DNA from: Strongylocentrotus purpuratus
Lineage: Eukaryota; Echinodermata; Echinoidea; Camarodonta; Strongylocentrotidae
Direction of reading: 5' to 3'
Length of the DNA stretch: 64,000 bases
Assembly (NCBI RefSeq): GCF_000002235.5
Contig: NW_022145594.1
Span: 18,392,412-18,456,411 of the forward strand
The first letter of the stretch is position 1. Each line of letters opens with the position of its first letter. The position numbers and the translations under genes are program-made. Under the pieces are notes generated by a model. It searched no databases, was not told the DNA's origin, and worked only from the letters and a program-made list of their open reading frames with translations. Shown one piece after another: positions 11,563 to 24,230 of the stretch.

Positions 11563-13250
11563 TAAATGATAAAACGGCTTGCCATACGGACGTGGGGGAA
11601 ATATACATGACCGTGTGGGCTTGAGTCATCGGGGAGTGGACATGGGTGGTCTGCTTGTCCGTCTGCTCGTCCGTCTGATAATATGATATTGTGAGTGTCC
11701 TTTAAGTACACTCCACAGAATTGCAGATCAGTGCTGTGTGTGTTTGTATGTGTTACAATATTTGCCTGATATAGCAGTGCACTTGTGTATAGGCGATATA
11801 GGCATGCTAGATGGTGGTTTGCTATAAACTGAGAAGCTGGTTTTTTGTGGAGAATCTCCTCTCATTTCAAGGTTTCAAAGTTTCTTATATTTCCACATGA
11901 CATAACATAATCTAATTAATAAGCAATATATACATTCAACAACATAATATTAACCAAACATTTTACAAATGATTATACAATTATTTTAATAAATCATGTA
12001 AGATTGGCACAGTGCTAATAAAACATCGTGGAGGAGTCTATTAACAAAGCATGGTTTGTATTTTATAGAACCTTAGAGAATAAAAAAGTCGCAAGAGCTC
12101 TGTAATATAATTAGAAAATAAATGTTTACAAATGGTTGGGTAATTATACCACCCCCCCCCCCACGCTACAAAATAAAAATGTTGTCTTTGATATAGGTGT
12201 ATACACAAACAATTTAAAGATAAGGAATATAATAACAAATTATAATTTTTTTAACAGAGAAGAGAGAGAGAAAGAGAGAGAGGAAGAGAGAAATAAAGAT
12301 AGAGAGAATGGAAGCTGAAGCATGAAGGACGGGGACATTACACACTATGGTTACTTTTGCAATGTTTTGTTCTTATCTTTAATAGGTTTATGTTTTTTAA
12401 ATTTCTATATTACTGTTCCAAATGCTGTTTTCTGTGTACATTTATTGCATCCTCGGATGTTTAGTGTCGGAGAATCAGAATAAGGAGGCAAAGAGGTTAG
12501 TTATACCTTTGAATTTATAAATTTTTGATATTAAGATAATAAACATTGTTTATGTGATATTTAAGAAAACCCTTGTAGGTATAGTGATGAGTTTCTATAA
12601 CATTGTGTGTGTTCCAATCCTTTCAGTATATACATTTGTGTACAATTGTTAAGATACATTAACTAAAGTTAGAAAGTCAGGTATATTTAGATTACTGTAA
12701 ATTGCAAGTAAACTCTGATGTTTATTTTGGTAATCTGTTTTTACGTTTGATTGTTGGAATACTTACAAAGGGGAAAGTGTGTTAAAATTGTATGATAATG
12801 CAGGGTTTACTGTTAGGTCGAGAATAAGAATTTGCTCACTATTGATACTTTTTTGAGTGGTATAGCTTGATAAAAAGGTTCATAAATGTACCTAATAATG
12901 TATCGCATTTGAGAAAGTGCTTGTACAACCTGATTACTTTCAATGAACATTTATACTTTGCCTTTTTCAGTATTAGTGGCATTTATCTCTTAGCTTATTT
13001 ACTTAATTGCATTTTATTACGTTCTTGTTTACAGTTTTCACGGAATGGTGGAATGAGGATTTGGATTTAATGGAATGAAGAATACAGATAGAGATGATGT
13101 AATAAATGTGAAGCCAGAGATTCCAAAATAAAGTGCGACATTCCCGTAAAACCTTGTCTGGCTTAATCATTGCATCCGACCTTAACTGCAAGTACACAAA
13201 CACTCTACTGCAACTTGCCTGACCGAGATATGTGATTTTTTGTTAGATAA
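11563..13250. other. No gene recognised; GA-rich run at 12258-12306
   Basis: AT-rich DNA with a GA microsatellite (12258-12306) and a short C run near 12152-12163. The last part may be the diverged leader of the LINE that follows. Confidence 0.4.
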
Positions 13251-13847
13251 TATGGATTCAGGCCAAATTACAGCTTGGTGCGCACCTCCATAGGGGTAGC
13301 CTCTCTCATTTAGGCCCTGTGTTTTTGCTTTAAAGTCACTTTAAAGATTGCTTGATTTTGTTATTTGTTGCTGTTAAGTGAGTTCTTATTGGTCAAGGAT
13401 CAGCTTGGTCAAATTACAAGGAGTAATTTGGTTTGAATGTTGAGTATATATTTTCATTTTTGTACCTGGTTTCTATATTACTTGAACTCTGATGTTCTGT
13501 CATTTGCATTCACTTTACTGTACATTTTCTGGCATATCTTGTTGTACACTTCATTGAGTCTGTGATCTTTTTATTCTAGCTGAATGAATTGTTGTGCACA
13601 CATACTCCATTTGTGTAGTCCTCTTAAGGTATTTTCCTGTTACAATGGAGGGTATTAGACTTTTGAAAGTGCTCTTGTGTGTAACACCTGTTACAGCTGT
13701 GTTGAGAGCTTTCAGCTATTCTGACCTGTCTTTTGGTGTAAGAAATGGTGGGTGAATCCACATATTCCTGTTAAAAGCAGCTTGAAGTTCTGAAGTAGAC
13801 CAATATTGTATTATAGTAATACTACATCAAGTTTTCAATTGAGTACC

Positions 13848-13883
13848 TTACTTTCTGGCGATATTGAGCCTAACCCAGGCCCA
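13848..13883 (+). other. 2A ribosome-skipping peptide motif in LINE ORF
   Basis: Residues 15-26 of the frame read LLSGDIEPNPGP, matching the 2A consensus D(V/I)ExNPGP. In known 2A elements the ribosome skips the last Gly-Pro bond, releasing the short N-terminal peptide. 2A motifs near the N terminus are described for sea urchin APE-type LINEs. Confidence 0.85.
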
Positions 13884-14711
13884 CATTATCTCGATTATCT
13901 TAGCTTTGATCATGATCATGTTCATACATCTCAACATACTGATTATGCACCGTCAAGTCGTATTTGCTATGATTTAAATGCTCTCTATCAGTTGATCAGG
14001 CAGCCTTACAAGCTGCTATCTCAGCCTGTGTGGACCAGGGTTTGTGAGCTTGGTATCGGTCGCCGACGTCAAACTCACCGCAGACGTAAGCCATGTAAGC
14101 GTAGGGTCCCAAGGTCAAAATACTCTGCACCTATTACTTTGCCATCCACTGGTCTCCAACTTGGCCTATGGAATGCACGATCCTTGACCAATAAAACACA
14201 TGCAGTTACCGATTTAATTGCAGACAATAACCTTGATGTATTAGTCATAACTGAGTCATGGCTATCTGGGATAGTAACAGGGACGATCACATACGACATA
14301 AAGTTATGCTTGCCTAATTATGAATTTATTCACCGACCCCGTAAGTCTTCTCGGGGGTGGTAGCATTTTTGTCCATTATAGATCCACAGCTCGTTGTACT
14401 GTTAATTCCAATGATGATTTTTCTTCCTTTGAATTACTTGATTTAATATTCAACCTTACTCCATCCTCTGCTGCTAGATTGTACTGTTTATATCGCCCTC
14501 CCTCCACAAGTAACGATGTATCTAACAGCACCTTTCGGGAGGAGTTTTTAACTCTTCTTGGAGGTGCTGCTGTAAACGATCACTTTCCTCTACTCTTAGG
14601 TGATTTTAACGTACATGTTGACGATCCCAGTTATAATTTTTGCAAAATCCTTCATGGGCGGAGTTGATTCTCTTAGGTTTAAGCAACATGTCCATGAACC
14701 TACGCATCGAG

Positions 14712-15679
14712 CAAGCGCGTAGCCAGGATTTTATTTTAGGGGGCGGTAGTGAGCACGCGAAGTGTGCGAATCACTTACAGAGCGCGCGTAGGGGGTGGGT
14801 GCAGGGAGGGGGGGGGGGGGGGGGGTTTCCCCCCTCCCGCGCGAAGCACGAAAGCTTTGACGTTTCATTAGATTACTAGAGAAAGAAGGCGCTCCGTTGT
14901 ACCTATATTAAACAATACCTAATCGGTGACCATTGGCCCCCTGAATTTCAGGGGTTTTAGACATTAAATTACCGTCAGATGAGCATATTTTGATACCTCA
15001 TTATTTTGTGACACTGGCAGTTCACTATTTTTTCTTTCTTTCTATTTCTCTGTAATATACTTTTTCAAAAAAGTTCATATAGCTCCGTTTAGTCTCATTT
15101 GACATCGCCCCCTATCATCAGAGTCAGCAGCCTAACATGTTAGCCTATTGACGTTTCATTAAATTAGTAGACGATTCGTTGTACCGTTCTCGACTCTTAA
15201 TCCTTGTTTGAATCAATTTCCCCTTCCTCCGCGCGTAGCGCGGAAGCTCTGACGTTTCATTAAATTATTAAAGAATGAAGACGATATTTGTTGTACCATT
15301 CTCGACTCTTAATCATTGTTTGATTTCAGTTTACCCCCTCCCGCACGAAGCGCTGAAGCTTTGACGTTTCATTAAATTATTCAAAAAATAAGACGATTCG
15401 TTATACCGTTCTCGACTCTTAATCCTTATCTGAATTCAGTTTCCCCCCCCGCCCCTCCCGCGCGAAGCGGAACCCTTGACGTTTCATTAAATTATTAGAG
15501 AAAGAAGACCATTCGTTGTACTGTTCTCGACTGTTAATCCTTTTTCTTCCTACGTCCTCTTCCTTTCTTCTTTCTCTCTCTCTCTTTTTTTGTTTTGGCC
15601 GGCGTTTTTTTTTTTTTTTTTTTTTTTTTGGGGGGGGGGGGGGACGACCGCCCCCACCGCCCCCCTGGCTACGCGCCTG
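14712..15679. mobile_element. Non-autonomous hAT-type element nested in the LINE
   Basis: The ends are CAAGCGCGTAGCCAGG (left) and CCTGGCTACGCGCCTG (right), imperfect terminal inverted repeats of the CAGGGGCGTAGCCAGG kind. The 8-bp target duplication gcatcgag is exact (14704-14711 and 15680-15687). Taking out the element and one duplication restores an unbroken LINE frame across the join, so insertion was clean and came after the LINE. There is no transposase. Inside are G/C and T runs (15607-15642) and a tandem repeat. Confidence 0.9.
14840..15540. repeat. Subrepeats inside the hAT-type element
   Basis: The phrase 'gacgtttcattaaatta' with 'gttgtaccgttctcgactc' recurs near 14859, 15150, 15251, 15363 and 15478, the later ones 100-115 bp apart, each preceded by 'cctcccgcgcgaagc'-like sequence. 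Confidence 0.75.
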
Positions 15680-16282
15680 GCATCGAGCAGGCCATACCCT
15701 TGACCTATTATTCACTAGAGATTCAAACGACATCGATAATGTGAAGCAATTGTCTTCACTCCCTTTTGATCATTGTGCACTTGTTGCTACAGTTAGCCTC
15801 ACCAGGCCACAGAACCCGAAGAAGGAAGTGAGCTTCAGAAAACGTCGAAGCATCAATATGGACTCTCTACGCAACGAAATTAAACTGATCTTCCATCCAC
15901 TTTCTGAACCTGTATGTCCCTCTAAATCTGCAGATCAATACATCTCCTTTCTGAGTACTTTGATTGATAGGCATGCTCCTCTTCAAGTTAAAATCGTCAC
16001 AATTAGACCTAAAGCGCCTTGGTTTACCGAAGACGTGCGGGAGGCAAAGAGACGAAGGCGCCGGGCGGAACGCTGTATGATCAAGTCAGGGCTTTGTGTT
16101 GACAGGGAACTGTATCGTCAGAATGCGATTCTTACTACGAATGCATCTACAACGCTAAGTCAGCGCATCTCAAGAATCGTATTGCAGATGCTGCCACCAA
16201 ACAACTGTTCAGCATTGTAAAGTCACTCTCTAGGTTCTTCAGCGATAAGGTATCCAATGTATCTTCCTTTTTATTTGGTTAA

Positions 16283-16505
16283 TTTTTTTATCTATCCGGA
16301 CGGGATAGAAATCGCGTACGTGTCGCGTAGTCCCATATACATCTTTATGTGTACAGGGCTTGTAACTTTACCAAGACTAGGCCAAATTTATTATCATTTT
16401 GATGATTCCAGAACCTTGCATTACACACCAATACTTATATCCTAGATGATCAACCTTTTCTGATCGATTCCACAACGTTTCTTTCAGAACTCGTCTTTAC
16501 CTTTG
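16283..16505 (+). mobile_element. TTAA-MITE family 1, partial copy
   Basis: Matches the inverse of 47491-47888 over 'tagtcccatatacatcttta', 'taactttaccaagac', 'atcattttgatgattcc' and 'gatcaaccttttctga'. It lacks the first third and part of the right end of the full element. Confidence 0.65.
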
Positions 16506-17752
16506 AGAAAAGGTGATATGCATGAAAATGTTATTCAACAGAGTCGACTCTACTTTTTTGCATCCGAACTTTTGTACACATTTTATGAAAAGAAAGAGAT
16601 AGCTTTAGGAGTGTATGTAGACCTTTGCAACGCATTCGATTCTTTGGATCACAACATGTTCAAGGAGACTAAGTTTCTATTGAATGAGAGGAATTCCATT
16701 AGAATGGTTCCAAAGTTATCTGTCTAATAGAAAACATTTTGTAGAATATAATAAATCTGACTCAGAATTGCTATTAATGAAGCAAGGTGTTCCTGAAGGT
16801 AGTATCTTGGGCCCGTTATTAAGTTTGCTCTTCATAAACGACATGGTTGAGTCTCCAAGGAAATTAGATTATGTACGTTATGCCGATGATACAAACATAT
16901 TCTATTCTGGTAAAAATTTGAATGACTGAATTTTCGAAGTCAATGTTGAACTTCAAAAGGTTGCTAGTTGTTTTTTCCGCAAATAAATTAAAGATTAATC
17001 ACACCAAAACAAAGTTCATGATATTTAAATTTGGCAACAAAATTGAACAAGTCGGAGTTATGAGTAAGATTAAAAGTTTTCTACCATGCTCTACCATGCT
17101 TTTTTTTAATACTATATACTCGTATATCTTTACCTAACGTATTATAACTTAGTGTGGGCGAGCACCTTATCATACTCCAAAAGCGGGCTGTTCGGTTATG
17201 CTACAACGCTTCCTTCAGGGCGCACACCTCTTCATTGTTTAAATCCTTAAAATTACTAAAACTGCCAGATAGTCTTTCTCAAGGTACTTCAATATTTATG
17301 TACAAACCCCAAAATGGTATGTTATCGATAACATTTGATGACGGTTTTCGTTTGAACTCGGAAGTCTACTCATTTAATACAAGAAAAAAGGATGACTTCC
17401 ATCTACCAAAACTCATTCTTGCAAAAAAAAAATCAATTAGATATCAAGGTTCTCATAAATAGAACTGTATGTTAAATCATCTACAGAGTGTTAAGAACCA
17501 CAACGCATTTAAACTTAAACTGAAAAGAAAAATACTTGCTACTTATTGATTTATTGAAATACATAATTCATTGATATATTTCGTTAGTATGTAACATCAT
17601 TAATAATGTATTGTAATGTATTGTATTAGTATCTGTTTGTGTTAGGTGTTGCTTGTTTACAATCTTTTCCTACTTCTTTTAGCTATCCCGATATTTGTAA
17701 TGATTTCATTTAGATTTTTTATCTTTCTTAAATAAATGTGAATTGAATAAAA
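16506..17752 (+). mobile_element. 5'-truncated LINE: reverse transcriptase, C-terminal part and tail
   Basis: RT motifs follow in order: ALGVYVDLCNAFDSLDHN (about 16590), GIPLEWFQSYLSNRK, GVPEGSILGPLLSLLFIND (about 16788) and VRYADDTNIFY with the catalytic YADD intact (about 16873). The post-RT segment LQKRAVRLCYNASFRAHTSSL, LFKSLKLLKL and YSFNTRKKDDFHLP lies at 17165-17405. The end is an AATAAA-like stretch with 'gtgaattgaat' repeats at 17730-17752. Frameshifts separate the pieces. The style fits the Jockey/L2-related group and differs from the 2A LINE upstream, so this is probably a separate insertion. Confidence 0.75.
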
Positions 17753-18164
17753 TTACCCTTTCTTGTCCCGGGCAGCCCTGTCTGCTTTTTCAAAATATCT
17801 TCACCTGTTTTGTTTCATGATTATTTTCTGTTTTGTTAAATATTTATCTGTTCTATGTTTTGTTTCTTCTTCTGAAATGCCTAATAAATACTACTACTAA
17901 TAATATTACTAGGCTTCATGCTTCTAACGCTAAATTTCAATTAGATCAACGTTCATGAGAGGAAGCAAAGATAAGATATACTTTCCCCTTTAATCATCTT
18001 TATTCGTTTGAGTTAAAGAGCGCCAGCTTTAAGCGTTCTGCACAATCACGGTAATATGTATATGACAATGATCGTTTGCTAGTTGGTTTTATTGCAGTCT
18101 AGTAGACTTTACTTCTCGAATGAATTATTACTTCCTTGTGTAATTGTGAACCAGATCAAAAGCA
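17753..18164. other. Upstream region of IgSF locus 2
   Basis: The sequence to about 17905 resembles another repeat 3' end ('cctaataaatactactact'). Nearer the gene, 'ggttttattgcag' at about 18085-18097 could be an acceptor of a 5' UTR exon. No clear TATA box was seen. Confidence 0.35.
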
Positions 18165-18213
18165 ATGTGGCGATTTTTATTTTTTCTTCTTGGAACCGTA
18201 TCTTGTCATGATG
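18165..18213 (+). CDS. IgSF locus 2, exon 1 (signal peptide)
   Basis: MWRFLFFLLGTVSCHD is a compact signal peptide; donor G|gtaagt in phase 1. The start is fixed by an in-frame TGA five codons upstream (TGA ACC AGA TCA AAA GCA ATG). Confidence 0.75.
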
Positions 18214-21200
18214 GTAAGTATGATACTGGATAATCTGAATATTTACGTATACAGGGTTTTACCACTCTTTGATTTCGTCCCTTACAAACAATAGTATATT
18301 ATATCGATTTCTGAACTCTACACTATGTGGTACAGCAGCCAATTCTTCCATTTTTCTTATTATTGTTCGAACGTTTAACGACAATGTAAGAATGCTTAGT
18401 ATAAATTCGCCTCGATTATTACGCCATGATAATTATATATATTAATGAACTAAATTTGAGATTGGTAACGAAAATTTGAATAACTAGAATGAAGCATGAG
18501 AGAAAAAGCGCCAAAGAGGTAGATGTTTTTTTAATTTTCGCCCCACCCCCCAAAACACACCATAAAACAAAACACAACAAATATAAAAAAATTCACGCAA
18601 TGTATTGTGGAATTCACCACATAAACCTTTTTCGATGTTACTTTGCAACTGCTCAATAGGTTTGTTCAAGTGGAGAATTAGCAACTATTACTTAAGGAAA
18701 AAACACTATCTGGCTTCTCTCAACTTCAGGGCGTAAATCTATGGACATATAGTCAAGGTCTTAGATATGATTTAGCCTGGACATTACCATTTAACATGTT
18801 TTCCAAAATTGTACCTTCGGAAAAGGTAATTAACTATGCTTTGACAATTTTTAAATGAGTACAAATGCGCTAAAACGAAGAAATTCAACCAGCAGTATTT
18901 TATTAAACTTTAGTATGTGATCTTTTTGCATTAAAGATGGAATCAACAGCAATATGGAAACAGTTACTGGGGAGGACGTGAACATCAAGTGCCTCGTGAC
19001 CAAGACAATCGACTCAATAATCGCAATAAAGTGGAGGCACAGTAATGGCTCGATATTATTTAACTGCGACGAAGAGAAAAATCCCTGTGAAAAAAACACT
19101 ACAAGACACTCACTTGGAGAAAACGATACATTTATTAGCAGCACTGTGACAATTCGGAACGTTTCGTTGATGTATGAAGATGAATATGACATTATTATAG
19201 TTTATCCAAGCTACAGACAGACTTGTGAATTCAACCTGACAGTTAATGGTATCTATTTGTAAACAATATTAATGATTTCCACGTTTAGCCCCCATAACAC
19301 CAAACTAGTTCTCACTACGTTCTCGAAAATGTTGCCAAACAGGCTGAAACTGTGTGCGAACGGAGTTGAACGTAACAGCAACTGTTTACGATCTGTTTAA
19401 GGACTTCGTGGACGGGCTAGGACTGGACTAATGTCTCTAATACGATCCTAGTTCGTTCATTATCAGTCTACAATCATCCAACTCGTCTGTACCCGTCCAC
19501 AGTAAGTTCATATCAAGTTCAGATCGGGTAAATTTGACATTTTCAAGCAGTCCAAACCATTTTTACTAGTTCGGAACTTGTTCTAACTAGTTTATAACCC
19601 AACCTCCCCGTTCAGAGACAAATCAACTCGTCCTCATTTCGTTCTTAGTGCGTTCGAACGCGCTCCTATCGTGCTGTGCAACCCCGTCCTGGTTCGAGGG
19701 CTATAAAAACCCAGCGCATTCTTCCTAATTGATACTCGACCACATCACGTTGTAACACGTTTCTAGTAGAATCGAAGTACGGCAATTCCGTTCATACTAC
19801 AGCAATCCCGCTCGTAGTATGCCCATCTCGTTTCAAGTACGTTGTCAGTCTCCGTCTAATTGTTGGACGGGGAAGATTTTGAACAGGCCCAAAGTTCTAG
19901 AGTACCCTTCCCGTACAAGCAAGTCGGATTCCGTCCATGAAGTTCTCTAACGATCGTAAATAGTTGCTTATACGTTCACTCCGTTCACACACAGTTTGAG
20001 CCCGTTTGGCAACATTTTCCAGAACGTGGTGAGAACTAGTTTGGTTCGATGGGGGCTCCACTTGAATCTCTTGATCGGCAAAGCTTGAAGCGTTGAAGTT
20101 GAGCGGTAATGAGGAATGACGTGATGGGGGCTTAAAACATTCTGCCCGGACCACAACCCGTTTTACGATTTTCTAGGACGGTTTCAGATTCAAAATTTAT
20201 AAATAAAACTAAATTATCTTTAAGTTCGAGGTTGAACACAATTCACCATAAACTAAGCGATACTTAAACCTATTACTCTTTATTGAACGGCATTTTAATG
20301 GCGGCATTTTCCCTTCTTTTAAAAGTTCCACCAAAGGGGTTGATCGTGGTGGAAAAGGCCGACGATTCCATTCTACAGAATCAAGGATCACTCATGGTTG
20401 CAGAAGGGGAAAACAAGACATTAGTCTGCAAAACCAATACATCGGTGAAACCAGCCGTCAATTTGGAGTGGGTGATTCCAAACGGGTTAAATGCTTCAGT
20501 TGAATCTCAAAAATATGTTAATGATGAACATGATAAACTTCTTCTTGTGCCTACACGGACAATACACTTTACACCAACATATGCAGATAGCGAATATATT
20601 GTGCTTATCTGCAAGGTGGCTAGCAACTCATCTTATCATCATATTCATACATCAGTTCTTATTACAAATGAAGGTGAGCATTCAAGTTATTTTTTCCAGG
20701 AAACAGTAAATGCCGGTTAGTACCCGTTTATCAGTCTAAACATGTGTCACTAACGAAATGAATAATGACCCAGTTTGTTTTTTCACTTTTAGAAAGTGAT
20801 TCGTGAAATGTAATCATGTTCAAAAATAGAATTAGACACATTGGAGTGTTAAGCCACGATTTTTTCTGATTCCTTCAAGTGAAGGCGATGTAAAGATTGA
20901 GAGTTACCCAATCAGTATAGAACCTTTCTTCTATTCAGATCCCTCTAATTTTATGTGGCAGTTTCTCATTATTTAGTGCAAATCATTTTACACATTCATC
21001 CCTTTAATATGTATTCGTTAACGTTAGGAGCAGCAAACCAGACCCCGGGAGGTGGGGGGGGGGGGGGGGACACTTTCCCAAGGATTTCCAAGAATGCCAA
21101 CATTAATAGCAACAAAACAAGTCATCACCATCAAGTGCCCTCTATTTTTGTTTATCTGCTATTCTTACTAGCATTGCTGAAATTAATTTTAGTTCAGGCT

Positions 21201-24193
21201 TTCCAAATATGTAAGCGGGGCTTTCTCTTTTTATTTCTAGAGTAGATTTTCATTTCTGTACATGTGACCAACACATTGTATATTTGCCTTTTTCTCATTG
21301 TACTGATGAGTGATGTTTCACTCTTGCTTTTATACACACTTCTGTAAATGTGAAAAAAATAGCATGCATAAACTGCAAAGGGGTATGCAAAGGGCTATAC
21401 AACACTTTGTTATTAAAGGTATATTATATGCAAAGTCTCATGATTCATTGCAACTTCCTGGCGTAGTATACTTTAGCCTGAAGGCTTTGTATTATATATG
21501 TAAACCCAAAGTACTACATTAAAAAAAAAAAAAAAAATCTAATTAGGGCCTTTACTTACCACTGCTTAAGAAATATACATTTTTTTTGATGATTCAAGCC
21601 CGCTGGTGGACCCGACTACAACAGTGAAAAAATGAAAGGGATCCGCCAAATTTCGAAAATTCCCCGAAAGAAGAAAACTAACAGAAGCAAAGTTTTCTCA
21701 TTCGGTGGTTAAACAAAAAGAAGAAGTATGCATTTGAATCATGTCGCTACAACCATTAATAAATGCAAAATTTTCTTACGTCACCTCTATCAGCAATATG
21801 TACAGAGACGAACAATATACGGGTTAAACATATGACTTTTAGCTGCAAAAGTCTAAAGTGTTTGGCAGGATGTAAATTTTTCCCTGAAATATCACTTTGT
21901 ACTTTTCTGCTATACTTTTTCTTTTGTTTTTATATTTGTTAGTTTCAACGATAATCTGGAATTGAATTTCTAGTGTTTCGATTATTCTTTATTACGAGTA
22001 CATTTATAATGATTCTAGACTGTATATTTGCTTCTCATGTTGTATTTGATCATTGATTATTTGTATACTTATAATCAATCTGTATTTATTTCTCGTTTTC
22101 TCAAAGTAAATTCATACTTTCCATGATTTCAATGATACATTTTTACTTTATTTTGATTCATTTTGTATGTACTTATTTATTGAAAATAATCAACAAATTT
22201 TGATTTTTTTTGGCAATGGTAATTGTAATCTTATTGTAGAAGGAAGGTGAACGTGTTCCCTAATAGACACTATATTTATCAACCCCCATTACTCCCGCCC
22301 CTTACTCCCCATCACGTCAATATCTCGTTCCCTCTGTACAGGGTTATTGATCTTTGGAAAAAGTTCATGGGCTCCTCCCTTTAAGTTTGTATGGGTATAC
22401 AAAACTCTTGAATACAAATTCCAATATAACAAATTGATCTTTGTAAAACAATTGATTTACGATTAATGGCGTAAACAATAACAAAAGTACATAAGTTGTT
22501 CATCTGCAGACTTTTCGTGGTAGCTAGCGTTTCTGTAAATGGGAAAATAATTCCAAATAGTAAAACGACGTGTTTTTTGTTGCTCAAAATGTGTAGGAGA
22601 ACGCACTACCAACAGCAAAACTCTGGAGACAGGCTCTAAGGAAAGTCATACAATAACAGCAAGTAATGGAGATTTACAAGGTTATTAGTTTCTTAGTATT
22701 TTCGTAATAGAGTCCACATACCGTCATCACATTCGAAGTTGAAACGCATTATGGGTGCAAAAAGATTTTGCGATATTGGTAATAATTCTTCAATATCACA
22801 TGACTTTACATGGAAATGTTGCTATTCAAATTCGAAAAAATCTCGAGCTTTTCTTATGGATGTTTCTACTTGTAACGTGTTATTAGGTGATACGTATCAC
22901 TTAATGATTTCGTCAAGATTTTTCTTTCTTTCTTTATTCTTCCTCAAATTTGTTCGCACGATATCTCAAGACTGGTCAAAACCGTCGTCAAAAAACTTGC
23001 CATAATGATGATCCTAGTCTAACTTAGAAGTGCGTGACTTTTCAGCGACTGAAAGTCATCGTGACGTCATCCAGGCGCCATTTTGTGCAAATCATTTCAT
23101 GATCATATCTTCATAACGAAAAGTCATTTCTCATTCATATTTATAACGATTAAAATCAATATCCGTGCAGTCAATTTCAGATTAAAAAAAAACACGCGTA
23201 CGCGCACTGGCGCGCGCGAAAATTGTTATTGCTCCAAATCATCTCAATTTCATTTTGCATACGTTTCATGCAATTATGAGCATTTTATAAAATATCGCGC
23301 GCACGCGAGTGCGCTTGTTTTCGTTATTCATGGCTGTGCGCAACAAAGTTTCGCCATTTGTTTTTCTTTCATGATATTTTCAATAATTTTCCGAATAATT
23401 TGATACCATGTTTATCTCTTTATGACTATTAATAACGGAATTAGCGTCCAATCAAGATAAAAGTCCGTGCGTGCGAGCTCTTGTAATACATAGCATATAT
23501 GAGCAAAAACATGCCTATACAAAATCCATTATAGCTCTCTAGGATGTCTGGAGACTTCCCATTTGTTTTCATATTTGGATAGACAATGAATCGGAATATG
23601 ATTTCATGTCTCATTTGGTCATTAAGTCATCTTGACGTCATCATAATGGCCTTGGAAGTCAAGATATAAAATTTCATATTATGACGTAATTATATTTATG
23701 GAAAAGCATTGGTCTACATCAATAACCCACTTCTTTTCATGGCCCAAAATAAACTGATTTAATCTTTGCGCAGCTCAACAAAGGTAGAACATGACGGGTA
23801 GAACATTTCCTGAAATAAGATGAAATTGGGAAAAAGCAGTTTTTATTTTGTCAATCAAAATCAAAGGTGTTATTGGTTATTGTACAGGGCCAATGGTCAT
23901 GTTTTCTCAATCTATCTTTTATAGATCCATAATGGTCAGGGCTACACAGTTAAAACCTGACATATGGATAAACCATAATGTAAGGAGCATTTTATTTTGT
24001 GATGTGAAAATGCATTCTTCATTATGTAAAACATTAGCATACGTATCGCCTAAATCGTCAAAGTGACGAATTCAAGTCTAGCTACAATTGTTAAAATTAT
24101 TATCAGTGTTGGTGGTAGTAGTAGTATTAGTAGTATCATCAGTAGTAGAGAGTAGTAATGGTAGTACTGGCATCAATATTAGTGATGGAAATA

Positions 24194-24230
<37 letters not shown>

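Larger units (their letters stand above)
13806..16255 (+). mobile_element. CR1/L2-like LINE with N-terminal 2A peptide (endonuclease half)
   Basis: The frame opens at 13806. After a 2A motif and a basic linker (RRRQTHRRRKPCKRR) it reads the apurinic endonuclease: LGLWNARSLTNKT, DLIADNNLDVLVITESWLS, LYCLYRPPST and LLLGDFNVHVDD. It continues past the hAT insertion with HEPTHRAGHTLDLLFTRDSND, then WFTEDVREAKRRRRRAER and FFSDKVSNV, the usual linker toward the RT. Two frameshifts occur (near 14350 and near 14640). The RT is lost at a TTAA-type MITE. The upstream 13256-13805 is probably its 5' UTR but has no independent support. Confidence 0.8.

Noticed and set aside
15419-16220. Pro-, Lys- and Phe-run frames at 15419-15733 and the N-terminal part of the frame from 15516
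   Set aside because: Homopolymers inside the hAT-type element; only the part after 15680 is LINE coding sequence.
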